Source: a candidate division FCPU426 bacterium (GTDB lineage Bacteria > Oederibacteriota > JAAXVQ01 > JAUVAV01). Taken from it: a stretch of DNA of 64,000 nt. Below the pieces are notes generated by a model. It saw nothing but the letters and a program-made list of their open reading frames with translations, had not been told where the DNA came from and ran no database searches. The position numbers were made by a program, and so were the translations under genes. Positions 52,657-61,120 of this stretch are shown here, in pieces. The stretch is taken from contig JAUVAV010000005.1 in NCBI GenBank assembly GCA_030591525.1, positions 32,349 to 96,348 on the forward strand. Direction: 5' to 3'. How positions within the stretch are numbered: position 1 is the first letter of the stretch; every line of letters starts with the position of its first letter.

Positions 52657-53016
52657 TCAAAGATTCCGTTCCGCAATATCGCCGACCACAGGAAGTTTAA
52701 AGGCCACACCCTGGGAGGCCTTTACCATCATAAAGAGCCAGATGGAAAAGCCGGCAATGGACAGGAAAAAGTTGAGGACAAAGCCCAGAACCGGAACAAT
52801 CCTGAGAGTCATCATAACCACAAACAAACCGCCGAAGACCATGGTGGATTGCAGCGCGTGGAAACGGACAAAAGGATTGTCTTTCTCCAGGATATAAAAA
52901 AGGATACCCGTAATAAATCCCAGCAAGTAAGAGAGGGCACCGGCCACGGATGGATCCATGCCGGACTTGGTAATACCTAGATCCAGATCCGCATCCCTTT
53001 CGGATCGTGCGCTCAT
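52657..53016 (-). CDS. DUF4870 (Tic20-like) small membrane protein
   Basis: 119 residues. After a charged N terminus, GALSYLLGFITGILFYILEK, FVRFHALQSTMVFGGLFVV and VLGFVLNFFLSIAGFSIWL give three to four membrane helices; the RFHALQS box is the DUF4870 hallmark. Function unknown. It forms a small operon with the glycosyltransferase. Confidence 0.85.
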   Translation of the reverse strand: MSARSERDADLDLGITKSGMDPSVAGALSYLLGFITGILFYILEKDNPFVRFHALQSTMVFGGLFVVMMTLRIVPVLGFVLNFFLSIAGFSIWLFMMVKASQGVAFKLPVVGDIAERNL

Positions 53017-53436
53017 TTCTTCACCACCCCTTGAGTTTTAAATTTCCAATTTAAATAAGGCGCCTTAATAGTTGAAATTTCTTACCATTGGGCAGCCAGC
53101 AGCGGAAAAATTATTTCTGGCGATATTATAGGGGGGAAAATTATTTTTGTAAACAATAAAGAGGGGCATTTGGTAACCGAATTGGGTTTAGCCCTAAAAT
53201 CTACATTGAATTTAAAATTTCCCCCTTTGGAAAAGGGGGATTTGCTGAAAACGTTGCTATACTTAAAAAATCCCCCTTCCCCCCTTTTTTCCGTAAAGAG
53301 GCAAACGGCTGTCATTGTATCATAAGTCAACAATAAAGTCCGACAGGCGCCTAAGGTTTAGGGGGGGATGTTGCGTAGGAAAAAAATAACTGGTATAATA
53401 AAAGCATAAAATATTAGGGTCGGGAGGAGAAAATAA
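53017..53436. other. 420-base gap between divergent genes, with repeats
   Basis: Contains a CCCCCTTTGGAAAAGGGGG hairpin (about 53220-53240), a C-rich TCCCCCTTCCCCCCTTTTTT tract, and AAGTCCGACAGGC near 53335, words shared with 50086-50172. The protease promoter is at 53371-53399. No gene seen. Confidence 0.55.
53371..53399 (+). promoter_or_regulatory. Strong candidate promoter for the subtilase
   Basis: TTGCGT (53371-53376), 17-base spacer ending TGG (extended -10), TATAAT (53394-53399). GGGAGGAG follows as ribosome binding site, 7 bases before the ATG. Confidence 0.7.
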
Positions 53437-55263
53437 ATGTTTAAAAAAGCATTTATCCTGGCAGCATTAATTATTCTGACGAGTATGGCCGGTCCGATCC
53501 GGGCCCAGGAGCGCCCGGATAAAAAAAACCTGCCGCCTTTATCCCGGCATCACATGCATGGACCTGATGTTCCGCGCATGGCTGCGGATCAAGTGCTGAT
53601 TAAATTCCGCAAGGATTTTACTCCGAAGATTCAAGCGGAATTCCAGGCCCAGGTTAAAGTAAAGGCTGCCAACCGTAAGCAGGCCGTGGCCGCGTTTCAT
53701 GCTTTCCACCGGACCCGTGCCCGGGGAAAGGTACTGTTTGGTTGGCAGCGGGTGACTCTGCCGGCTGGAAAGCGGGTTATGTCCGCTATGGAGGAATATA
53801 AGAAAAATGTCCTGGTAGAAGCAGTAGAGCCGAACTATATTGCTTATGCCGCTGATGTGATTTGCAATACTTATACCGCGTGCACCTGGATTAATGACCC
53901 TTATTATAAGGATGGTCAATCGCAGTGGTGGATTAATCGTACTAAGACCGATGTGGTGATGAATCGGGACATTAATTACACCAACCCGGCAGATATAATA
54001 GTGGCGGTAGTAGATACCGGCGCGGATCTCAATCATCCTGAATTCAGCGGCCGCCTAGTGCCTGGTTATAGTGTTTTTGGCGGAGATCCAGAGGATGATA
54101 ATAATGCGATGCAGGGCCATGGGACGCATGTTACCGGCATGATTGTGGCCAATGCCAACAACGGCCTGGGAGTGGCAGGCACGGCGTATAAAGAAAAAGT
54201 GAAGGTCATGCCAATCAAAGTGCTGAATGAAAATGCCTCGGGTTTAGTTTCGGATGTGGCAGACGGAATAGAATGGGCGGCGAACCATGGGGCGGATATT
54301 ATCAACTTGAGTTTGGTGATATATAGCAGTACTAATCCTCCAGTACTCGCGTCAGCCTGCTCTTACGCGGCCGGCCAGGGATGTTTTCTGGTCGCTGCCT
54401 CTGGAAATGATAATGTGAATTTTGCAACCAATCCTTACTACCCGGCCGGGGATCCGAATGTCATGGCAGTCGCGGCCACGACTTCCGAAGATTTTGCGAC
54501 ATGGTATTCGAATTGGGGCAGCGTTATTGATTTAGCCGCCCCGGGCGGGTCATTTGATTATTATACAGATCATGGCGTTACGTGTACTGCTATGTATGAT
54601 GGCTTCAGCGCAGTGGAAGGAACTTCCTTTGCCGCATCTCAGGTTTCGGCCTTGGCAGCCCTGCTCTGGCTTCAGGATTCTTCCCTTTCGGTGGATCAAC
54701 TGCGTACGAAGATGAAAAATAATTGCGAAAATCCGCAGGGTGAGGATGTTATTTATATTGGAGCCGGCAGGATCAATGTTTTTGATTCTTTAGACGGAAC
54801 CGCGGTAGTTACGTTTACCCCCTCATATACGCCTACCAGGACGCCTACACCTACGGTTACTAAAACCTTTACTTATACCCCGACCTACACCATAACGCCT
54901 ACCAGTACGCCTACTTCTACAATTACCCCGACCTACACTATAACTCCGACCGCAACCATTACGCCTACTTCGACCCCGCTGGTCCTAGGGCGTGAAGAAG
55001 TGCGCGTATACCCCCAGCCCGGACGCGAATATGTACGCATAGCGTTTAATTTTCAGGGCCAGGGCAAGGTAAGCCTGGGCCTGTATACGGTGGCAGGAGA
55101 GCGCGTTATCCATTTGGAAGAGCGCCCCCAAGAGCAAGACGGATCTGCGATAGTGGAAATAGCGACTAAAAAAGTAAGTCCGGGAATTTATTACCTCCAC
55201 CTGCAGGTGGAGGACAGGCTGGGAAAGCGGCAGCTTAAAGGCAAAGTCGCGATTATAAAATAA
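53437..55263 (+). CDS. Secreted subtilisin-like (S8) serine protease with Thr/Pro linker and sorting-like domain
   Basis: 608 residues. The signal peptide AFILAALIILTSMAG is cleaved near IRAQE. An inhibitor_I9/propeptide-like region (about 45-140, DQVLIKFRKDFTP) precedes the S8 domain, with catalytic Asp in AVVDTGADLNHPEF (near 191), His in GHGTHVTGM (near 231) and Ser in GTSFAASQVSALA (near 396). Residues about 461-513 are a low-complexity Thr/Pro linker (for example TPTRTPTPTVT). The last 90 residues, RVYPQPGREYVRIAF to KGKVAIIK, form a Por-secretion/FlgD-like sorting domain. Likely exported and surface-attached. All catalytic residues are present, so it should be active. Confidence 0.92.
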   Translation: MFKKAFILAALIILTSMAGPIRAQERPDKKNLPPLSRHHMHGPDVPRMAADQVLIKFRKDFTPKIQAEFQAQVKVKAANRKQAVAAFHAFHRTRARGKVLFGWQRVTLPAGKRVMSAMEEYKKNVLVEAVEPNYIAYAADVICNTYTACTWINDPYYKDGQSQWWINRTKTDVVMNRDINYTNPADIIVAVVDTGADLNHPEFSGRLVPGYSVFGGDPEDDNNAMQGHGTHVTGMIVANANNGLGVAGTAYKEKVKVMPIKVLNENASGLVSDVADGIEWAANHGADIINLSLVIYSSTNPPVLASACSYAAGQGCFLVAASGNDNVNFATNPYYPAGDPNVMAVAATTSEDFATWYSNWGSVIDLAAPGGSFDYYTDHGVTCTAMYDGFSAVEGTSFAASQVSALAALLWLQDSSLSVDQLRTKMKNNCENPQGEDVIYIGAGRINVFDSLDGTAVVTFTPSYTPTRTPTPTVTKTFTYTPTYTITPTSTPTSTITPTYTITPTATITPTSTPLVLGREEVRVYPQPGREYVRIAFNFQGQGKVSLGLYTVAGERVIHLEERPQEQDGSAIVEIATKKVSPGIYYLHLQVEDRLGKRQLKGKVAIIK

Positions 55264-55291
55264 GCCGCCCGGGCCTACAGGAATTAAGTCA

Positions 55292-56770
55292 TTGAAACTA
55301 ATCAGCACGGATTTTCATACTTATTACCGTCCCTCGCTCTGCGAATTACGGGTATATTTAAAGCAGCAGCCCGAAGTGAAGGCAGCGCCGGCCGGGCCGT
55401 ATGAGCAGGTGCTTCGGCGGCTGGGCGCGCGCCACGAGCAGGCCCATCTTGAAACCTTTCCGGAATTTATCAACCTGGCGGCCTTTCCCTCGCAGGAACG
55501 CATTAAGCAAACCATCCAGGCGGTCCATAACCGCATAGCCGTGCTCTACCAGCCGTTCCTGCGCGCCAACATAAAATTAAAGGGCATATTCTGCGAAATT
55601 TGGGGGGAGCCGGATTTTATGCTGGCCGTAAATGACGGCTATGTAATTCGTGACGTAAAAATATCCCGCCGCATCGATGAGAAAGAACACCCGGAAATTA
55701 AGTGCCAATTGCAAACCTATGGCTGGTTGTATGAACAGACGTTTGGCCGGCCTCCCTTCCGTTTGGAAGTTTATAACGGCGCCGGAAAACTGGAAAAGGT
55801 GCCTTATGACAACGGTCAGGCGGCCCTGGCAATCCTCGCCGCCATAACAGAACTTCGGCAGATGAGGGCCGAGCCTTACAGCCCCATCGGGTGGACCAAG
55901 TGCGCAGGCTGCGGTTTCCGCGAGTATTGCTGGCCGCGCGCCCAGAAAAAACAGGATATAGCCCTGGTAGCTGGCGTGGATCAGGGATTAGCCCGGGGTT
56001 TGCATAATGACGATATTAATACCATCTCCCAATTTGTTGAAGCTTTTGATGAAACGCGCCTGGCAAATTATCAACGCACCTGGGGAAACCGTACTCAGCG
56101 GGTGGGAAAAGCTGCGGCCGGGATTATGCTTAATGCCCGGGCCATGGTTGACAATAAGGAGATTCTCATTCAGAAGCCGGAATTGCCGGAATGCGCTAAT
56201 TATGTGATGTTTGATCTGGAAGGACTGCCTCCCCAGTTGAACGAACTCCAGAAAATTTACCTCTGGGGCATGCAGGTGTTCGGCCCAAGGCAAGGTGAAT
56301 TTCAGGCCGCTACCGCCGGATTTGGCGAGGATGGAGATCGTCAGGCCTGGGAAGATTTCCTGGCCAAGGCTCAGGCTATTTTTCAGGCGTACGGCGATAT
56401 TCCTTTTGTGCACTGGCATCATTATGAAAAGACCAACCTTAAAATGTATATTGAGCGTTATGGTGATCCAACCGGAATCGCAGAGCGCGTACTCCGTAAT
56501 CTGCTGGATCTTTTGCCAGTCACCCGCCAATCTTTGGCCTTACCCTTGTCCAGTTACAGCCTCAAGGAAGTGGAAAAACATGTGGGGTATAAAAGAAAAT
56601 TGAAGGAATACGGCGGCGAGTGGTCCATGGCCAAATATATTGAAGCCGTGGAAACCGAAGACGAAAAACAGCGCCAAGCGGTTATGTCCGAAATTCTGGA
56701 CTATAACCGGGAAGATCTGGAGGCTACCTGGGCGGTATTGCAATGGCTGCGGGCGAAAACCGGGAAATAA
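55292..56770 (+). CDS. TM0106-family RecB-like nuclease with RNase H-like domain
   Basis: 492 residues. The N-terminal half is a RecB-like PD-(D/E)xK domain: GEPDFMLAVNDGYVIRDVK holds the catalytic Asp and Lys (about 108-127). An FeS cluster is indicated by Cys17 in SLCELR plus CAGCGFREYC (about 204-213). The C-terminal half is a DEDD-type exonuclease-like fold: NYVMFDLEGLP (about 307-317), FVHWHHYEKTN and DYNREDLEATW near the end. TTG start with AGGAA upstream. This two-domain layout is the TM0106 family. The biological substrate is unknown. Confidence 0.88.
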   Translation: MKLISTDFHTYYRPSLCELRVYLKQQPEVKAAPAGPYEQVLRRLGARHEQAHLETFPEFINLAAFPSQERIKQTIQAVHNRIAVLYQPFLRANIKLKGIFCEIWGEPDFMLAVNDGYVIRDVKISRRIDEKEHPEIKCQLQTYGWLYEQTFGRPPFRLEVYNGAGKLEKVPYDNGQAALAILAAITELRQMRAEPYSPIGWTKCAGCGFREYCWPRAQKKQDIALVAGVDQGLARGLHNDDINTISQFVEAFDETRLANYQRTWGNRTQRVGKAAAGIMLNARAMVDNKEILIQKPELPECANYVMFDLEGLPPQLNELQKIYLWGMQVFGPRQGEFQAATAGFGEDGDRQAWEDFLAKAQAIFQAYGDIPFVHWHHYEKTNLKMYIERYGDPTGIAERVLRNLLDLLPVTRQSLALPLSSYSLKEVEKHVGYKRKLKEYGGEWSMAKYIEAVETEDEKQRQAVMSEILDYNREDLEATWAVLQWLRAKTGK

Positions 56771-57080
56771 ACGTATTTTGCTCACCATTTAAATTTGGTA
56801 TAGAATAGGTAAAGGTATACAGTATACCTATTTTTAATTCGCGGCAGGTTATTGCACCAAACAGTTTAATATGGTATAAAAATCTGATTAAAATCCGTAA
56901 TATATAACTGTTTCTTATAACATTACCGACTATTGTAGGGGCGACGCATGCGTCGCCCCTACATCCCATGGGTGGCATATCTCAGCTTTTGAAGGATTGG
57001 AAAAACAGCATGAAATATTCACATGCGGGAAAGCGAATGGCTAATATATTATTACAATATTACAATGCAACGAGGTATAA
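56771..57080. other. 310-base gap with a palindrome and a repeat
   Basis: AGGTATACAGTATACCTATTTTT (about 56804-56826; shown as AGGTATA and TATACCT arms with a T-run) could be a weak terminator for the nuclease gene. The TAGGGGCG repeat follows. No gene seen. Confidence 0.5.
56915..57020. repeat. Dispersed repeat with TAGGGGCG palindromic core, copy 3
   Basis: A perfect 28-base palindrome at 56935-56962 (GTAGGGGCGACGCATG and complement) with flanks matching 5501-5607 (TTATAACATTACCGAC on the left, GGCATATCTCAGCTTT on the right). The stem interior differs from copy 1 but is again perfectly self-complementary. Confidence 0.8.
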
Positions 57081-58136
57081 ATGAGAAACTTTATCCGGGA
57101 TCTTACTCCGGCCGGGAGGCTGGGGCTGCTGGGAGCCGCGGTTTTTTTGCTGGCAAGCGCAGTTGCCCTAGTGGGAATAAATTATTATTGGCACGGGACC
57201 TCGGCCCGGACTGAGCGCGTGGTTGAGATACCTTCCCGGGCCGGAACCGCGCAAATCGCCCGGCGTCTGCACACGGCTGGTATAGTGCGAAATGCCCGGA
57301 TCTTTCAATATTTTGTTATTCTAACCGGCCGGGCGCGCAAACTCCAGGCCGGGGAGTATGCTTTCTCCTCCCGGCCCGGTATGTTGGCAGTAGCTCAGAA
57401 GCTGGTCGCCGGAAAGGTTTTAAAGCATGTCGTGACTATTCCCGAAGGATTTACCGCGCGGCAAATTGCGAAGAAGATCGAGCAGGAGGGTTTGGTTCCG
57501 GCGGAAGATTTTATGGCCATGGTCAACGATCCGGCCCTGGCCAAGTTAGGGAAAGTGCCGGCGGATAATTTGGAAGGATTTTTATTTCCCGACACTTATC
57601 AATTCGTAAAAGGCCTTTCGGCCCGCCGGATCGTCCGGCGCATGGTGGACCGGTTTTGGGAGAAGCAGCAACCCGGGTGGTTAGAGGCCGGAAAAAAACA
57701 GGGGCTTAATTTTCTCCAGTTGGTCACCCTGGCTTCCATTATCGAGCGGGAGGTGTTGGTTCCGGAAGAGCGGGCCCGCGTCGCCTCGGTTTTCTATAAC
57801 CGGCTTCGCAGTAATAAGCGGCTGGAGTCCTGCGCCACAGTATTGTACAGCCAGGGCCGCAACAGCGGTTCTTTAACCTGGGATGATTTGCATACCCGTT
57901 CGCCCTATAATACTTACCGCCACAGAGGCTTGCCTCCCGGACCGATATGCAATCCTGGCCTCTCGGCTCTGCGGGCGGCCGCCTATCCGGCGCAAACTGA
58001 TTATCTTTTTTTCGTGGTTTGTCCGGACGGTCGGCACATTTTTTCAAAAGATTTCGAGGCGCATAAGCGCGCCAAGTGGGCCCAGCAACAGGCCCGGCGT
58101 TTTAAACCAAGGCCTTCCGCTTCGCCTACCCCATGA
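57081..58136 (+). CDS. mltG: Endolytic peptidoglycan transglycosylase MltG (YceG-like)
   Basis: 351 residues. One N-terminal membrane anchor (about 12-36), a LysM-like subdomain (VEIPSRAGTAQIARRL), then the YceG catalytic domain: TIPEGFTARQIAKKI, NLEGFLFPDTYQF, ASIIEREVLVPEERARVA (catalytic Glu near 222) and SPYNTYRHRGLPPGPICNPG. It cleaves nascent glycan strands to set their length. GAGGT precedes ATG. The stop overlaps the next gene by ATGA. Confidence 0.94.
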   Translation: MRNFIRDLTPAGRLGLLGAAVFLLASAVALVGINYYWHGTSARTERVVEIPSRAGTAQIARRLHTAGIVRNARIFQYFVILTGRARKLQAGEYAFSSRPGMLAVAQKLVAGKVLKHVVTIPEGFTARQIAKKIEQEGLVPAEDFMAMVNDPALAKLGKVPADNLEGFLFPDTYQFVKGLSARRIVRRMVDRFWEKQQPGWLEAGKKQGLNFLQLVTLASIIEREVLVPEERARVASVFYNRLRSNKRLESCATVLYSQGRNSGSLTWDDLHTRSPYNTYRHRGLPPGPICNPGLSALRAAAYPAQTDYLFFVVCPDGRHIFSKDFEAHKRAKWAQQQARRFKPRPSASPTP

Positions 58137-60067
58137 GTACTCCCAAACCCCGTCCCATTGAACGCCTGGTAGTTACCATGATATTAGCCGTGGTCTTGGG
58201 CATCGTGGGAGTGTTAACGCTTAAACGGCTGGATATCGAGTCAGTAGTTCGCCGGGTTGAGATCGCTTTTCCGGAAGCCCGCTTGCTGGAAGCCGCGGCC
58301 CGGGATTCCCATGCGTCCGAGGCCTTGCTGGAGGCCGGGGTTACGACCCTGGTACGCGCGCCCTATACTCTGGATCATATGATACGGTACGGCCTGGCTG
58401 AGGTTTGGCACCCGGAACCGGACCGCCTGGAGATCCACTTGGCCGACGAGCAGCTGGCCGGCAAGGCCACGGTTTACCTCACCGGGCAGTTCGGAATGTC
58501 CGCTTTGAAGATCCGCCTGCGTGAATCCCAATATATTTTCGATGTAGACCTGCCATCGCCGGTTTTTGATCTGGACGCCCGCCGATATATCATGGAGATT
58601 CCCTCCGGGCCCATGCCCCCGGGATTTCGCAGGGCTCTCTGGCTGCCGGCCGGGGATTGGGGCCGGACAGAGAATCTTAACCAGTTCACTCAGGACATTT
58701 ATTCCTTGCAACCCGAAATAGTGATTCCGGACTGGCTGGGAGGCGGGGGCGCGGCTGACTTTTACAGGTCATACCTGAATACTCCCTGGCTGCGCAAACC
58801 CTACGTTGCGGTTCCGGAGTTTTCACTTCCCATCTCGGGGCGAAAAATATTACGTGCCAGTAAATCCTGCCGCCTCTTTCGCGCGCATTTAATTTCCAGC
58901 CGAGTCGCTGCCACCCTTACCGAACAGCGTCTGTTGAGGAGATTATTACGGGCCGCGCAGGAGCGGAGGATCGGACTGCTTTACCTTGATCCGCCGAAAT
59001 TCTGGGATTTCAACCAAAGCCTGAATTTTATTCGTGAGTTAAAAAGCGCCCTGCTGGGCCGGGGATTTGAACTTGGAGCCATAGAGCAGAAGCGCGGGAT
59101 ACGTACCGGGCATCTGGCCATGAACCTGATATACCTCGGCATAGGAGCGCTTTTTTTTCTCTTTGTCTGGCGGGCCGCACTCTGGGCGGTAGGTTTTACC
59201 GGCCAGGATGAAGCAGTGGATCAAGTGCTTACCATCAAGTTGAAACTAGTCTACTTTCGCTGGGCCGCGTTTATCCTGGTTTTAGGCATTTTCATAATTC
59301 ATTGGGAAGGGTCAACAATCTGGGGGGGCAAAATTGCGGCCTGGATTATAGCTGTGATGGTTCCCTTATTAAGTATCAGCCAGGTTTATGAGAACGATAA
59401 AAGCCAAAGCGGTTTTTTATCCAACTGGTTACACGCCGGCCGGGATTTTTTGTTTATAAGCGTTTGCAGCCTGACCGCCGGATTAAGCATTGCCGTATTG
59501 CTTTATCACCCGGAGTTTGTTCAGCGCCTGAACGGATTTGCAGGGGTAAAGGCGGCTTACCTGGTACCTGTGTTTTTAACCGCGATTTATTTATTTCCCC
59601 GGATTACGGATCCGGTATGGTGGCAGGAGCGTTGGAAAAGAGGCCAACGACTTGGGACGCTAACCGCCTTGGTGTTGATAGTCAGCCTGGTTATTATACT
59701 GGTCGCCCGGTCGGGAAATGCCGCGTGGTTTGCGGCGAGCAAATTAGAAATAAATTGGCGGGAAGTCCTGGAAGGGATTTTAGGCGCCCGGCCCCGGTTC
59801 AAGGAATTTCTTATCGGACATCCTTTGCTCTTACTGGGATTGTTCGGTCTCAGAATGAGCAATAACCGGGATTGGATCTGGCCCAGGATTTGTTTAACCA
59901 TCGGGATCCTCGGCCAGATTTCCATGATTAATACTTTTTGCCATGTACATACCCCCCTGGGGTTGAGTCTGCTGCGTACCTGGCATGGACTCTGGATGGG
60001 AATGCTGACCGGTATAGTGCTGTGGCTGGCATGGCAGCTATGCCGGGGACGAAGGACAGCCGCGTGA
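58133..60067 (+). CDS. DUF5693 membrane protein
   Basis: 644 residues. One N-terminal membrane segment and an extracytoplasmic domain (about 40-335; AARDSHASEALLEAGVTTL, AELVRYGLAEVW-like block) are followed by about nine membrane segments (340-640). This is the DUF5693 layout, typically encoded just before the pyruvyl transferase csaB, as here (stop overlaps the csaB GTG start). Probably involved in cell-wall polymer decoration or export, but no activity is proven. Confidence 0.82.
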   Translation: MSTPKPRPIERLVVTMILAVVLGIVGVLTLKRLDIESVVRRVEIAFPEARLLEAAARDSHASEALLEAGVTTLVRAPYTLDHMIRYGLAEVWHPEPDRLEIHLADEQLAGKATVYLTGQFGMSALKIRLRESQYIFDVDLPSPVFDLDARRYIMEIPSGPMPPGFRRALWLPAGDWGRTENLNQFTQDIYSLQPEIVIPDWLGGGGAADFYRSYLNTPWLRKPYVAVPEFSLPISGRKILRASKSCRLFRAHLISSRVAATLTEQRLLRRLLRAAQERRIGLLYLDPPKFWDFNQSLNFIRELKSALLGRGFELGAIEQKRGIRTGHLAMNLIYLGIGALFFLFVWRAALWAVGFTGQDEAVDQVLTIKLKLVYFRWAAFILVLGIFIIHWEGSTIWGGKIAAWIIAVMVPLLSISQVYENDKSQSGFLSNWLHAGRDFLFISVCSLTAGLSIAVLLYHPEFVQRLNGFAGVKAAYLVPVFLTAIYLFPRITDPVWWQERWKRGQRLGTLTALVLIVSLVIILVARSGNAAWFAASKLEINWREVLEGILGARPRFKEFLIGHPLLLLGLFGLRMSNNRDWIWPRICLTIGILGQISMINTFCHVHTPLGLSLLRTWHGLWMGMLTGIVLWLAWQLCRGRRTAA

Positions 60068-61116
60068 GACTGCTGATTTCCGGCTATTATGGTTTCGGAA
60101 ACCAGGGCGACGAATGGCTGCTGGAAGGCCTGCTGTCCGCGTTTTCTGATTATTCCGCTTCCATAACGGTTCTCTCCCAGGATCCGGCGGCCACGGAATC
60201 CCGGCATAATGTTCGCGCGGTTTCACGCTGGAATCCCTGGGTAATCCTGCGGGAATTGAAAAAGTGCCAGGTTTTGATTTCCGGCGGCGGCGGTTTAATA
60301 CAGGATTTATCCGGTCATTTATCTCCGTGGTATTATGCGGGCCTGATCGCAATGGCGCGGCGATTAAACAAGCCGGCCATCCTGCTCGGACAGGGCTTTG
60401 GGCCGCTTACCCGGAAAGGGAATAATAAACTGGCAAAGAAAATACTGTCTAAAGCATGCCTGATTGTACCCCGGGATCAGCCGGGCCTGGAATGGTGCCT
60501 CTGCCATGGCGCTTCAGAGGATCAACTGGTGCTGGGAGCAGACTTGGCATGGATACTTCCGTTTCCCCAGCCGGGTTCAGGCCGCGGTTGGCTGGTAATA
60601 CTCCGGAGTGATTGGCTGGGAGGAGCAATTCCGGAATGGATGGGAAACCTGGCAGGCTTGGCACGGAAAAAGGGGATCAGAGTCTGTTTCGCGGCTTTGG
60701 GCCGTCAGGGCGATGAGCAAATGCTGGAACAGATGAAATCCCGGACGGAATTTAAAGAGTGCGGTTTTATCTCCCTAACAGGAGTAGGGAACTGGCAGGC
60801 CGTAATCAGGCAATTTAGCGGAACAGACCTGGTTATCAGTATGCGCTATCACGGGGTTCTCCTGGGGGCCCAGTTAGGCGCAGTAGTGACCGGCTTGGGG
60901 CCGGATCTAAAAATCAAAAATTTATTAAATGATTTGGGACAGCCGGAGCTGGATACGCGTAATCTCGAGAGCAGTTTAAATGATATTCTGGAAAGAGCGC
61001 CGGAATTATCGCGACGCGTGGTATTAAACAGGGAAAAACTCCGGACCCGCGCCCAAGCCGGGGTGACGGCGACGCGGAGAATTTTAATAAACCGGACGGC
61101 CGCCGGGAGAAAGTAA
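60064..61116 (+). CDS. csaB: Polysaccharide pyruvyl transferase CsaB
   Basis: 350 residues. The start is GTG at 60064: AAGGA lies 7 bases upstream and the protein then begins VRLLISGYYGFGNQGDE, the family N terminus; a longer frame from 59938 overlaps the previous gene without similarity. Further motifs: LISGGGGLIQD, AILLGQGFGPL and ISMRYHGVLLGAQLGA. CsaB adds pyruvate to cell-wall polysaccharide, which anchors SLH-domain proteins in Gram-positive and Thermus-type bacteria. No SLH protein is in this window. Confidence 0.92.
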   Translation: MRLLISGYYGFGNQGDEWLLEGLLSAFSDYSASITVLSQDPAATESRHNVRAVSRWNPWVILRELKKCQVLISGGGGLIQDLSGHLSPWYYAGLIAMARRLNKPAILLGQGFGPLTRKGNNKLAKKILSKACLIVPRDQPGLEWCLCHGASEDQLVLGADLAWILPFPQPGSGRGWLVILRSDWLGGAIPEWMGNLAGLARKKGIRVCFAALGRQGDEQMLEQMKSRTEFKECGFISLTGVGNWQAVIRQFSGTDLVISMRYHGVLLGAQLGAVVTGLGPDLKIKNLLNDLGQPELDTRNLESSLNDILERAPELSRRVVLNREKLRTRAQAGVTATRRILINRTAAGRK

Positions 61117-61120
61117 AACC

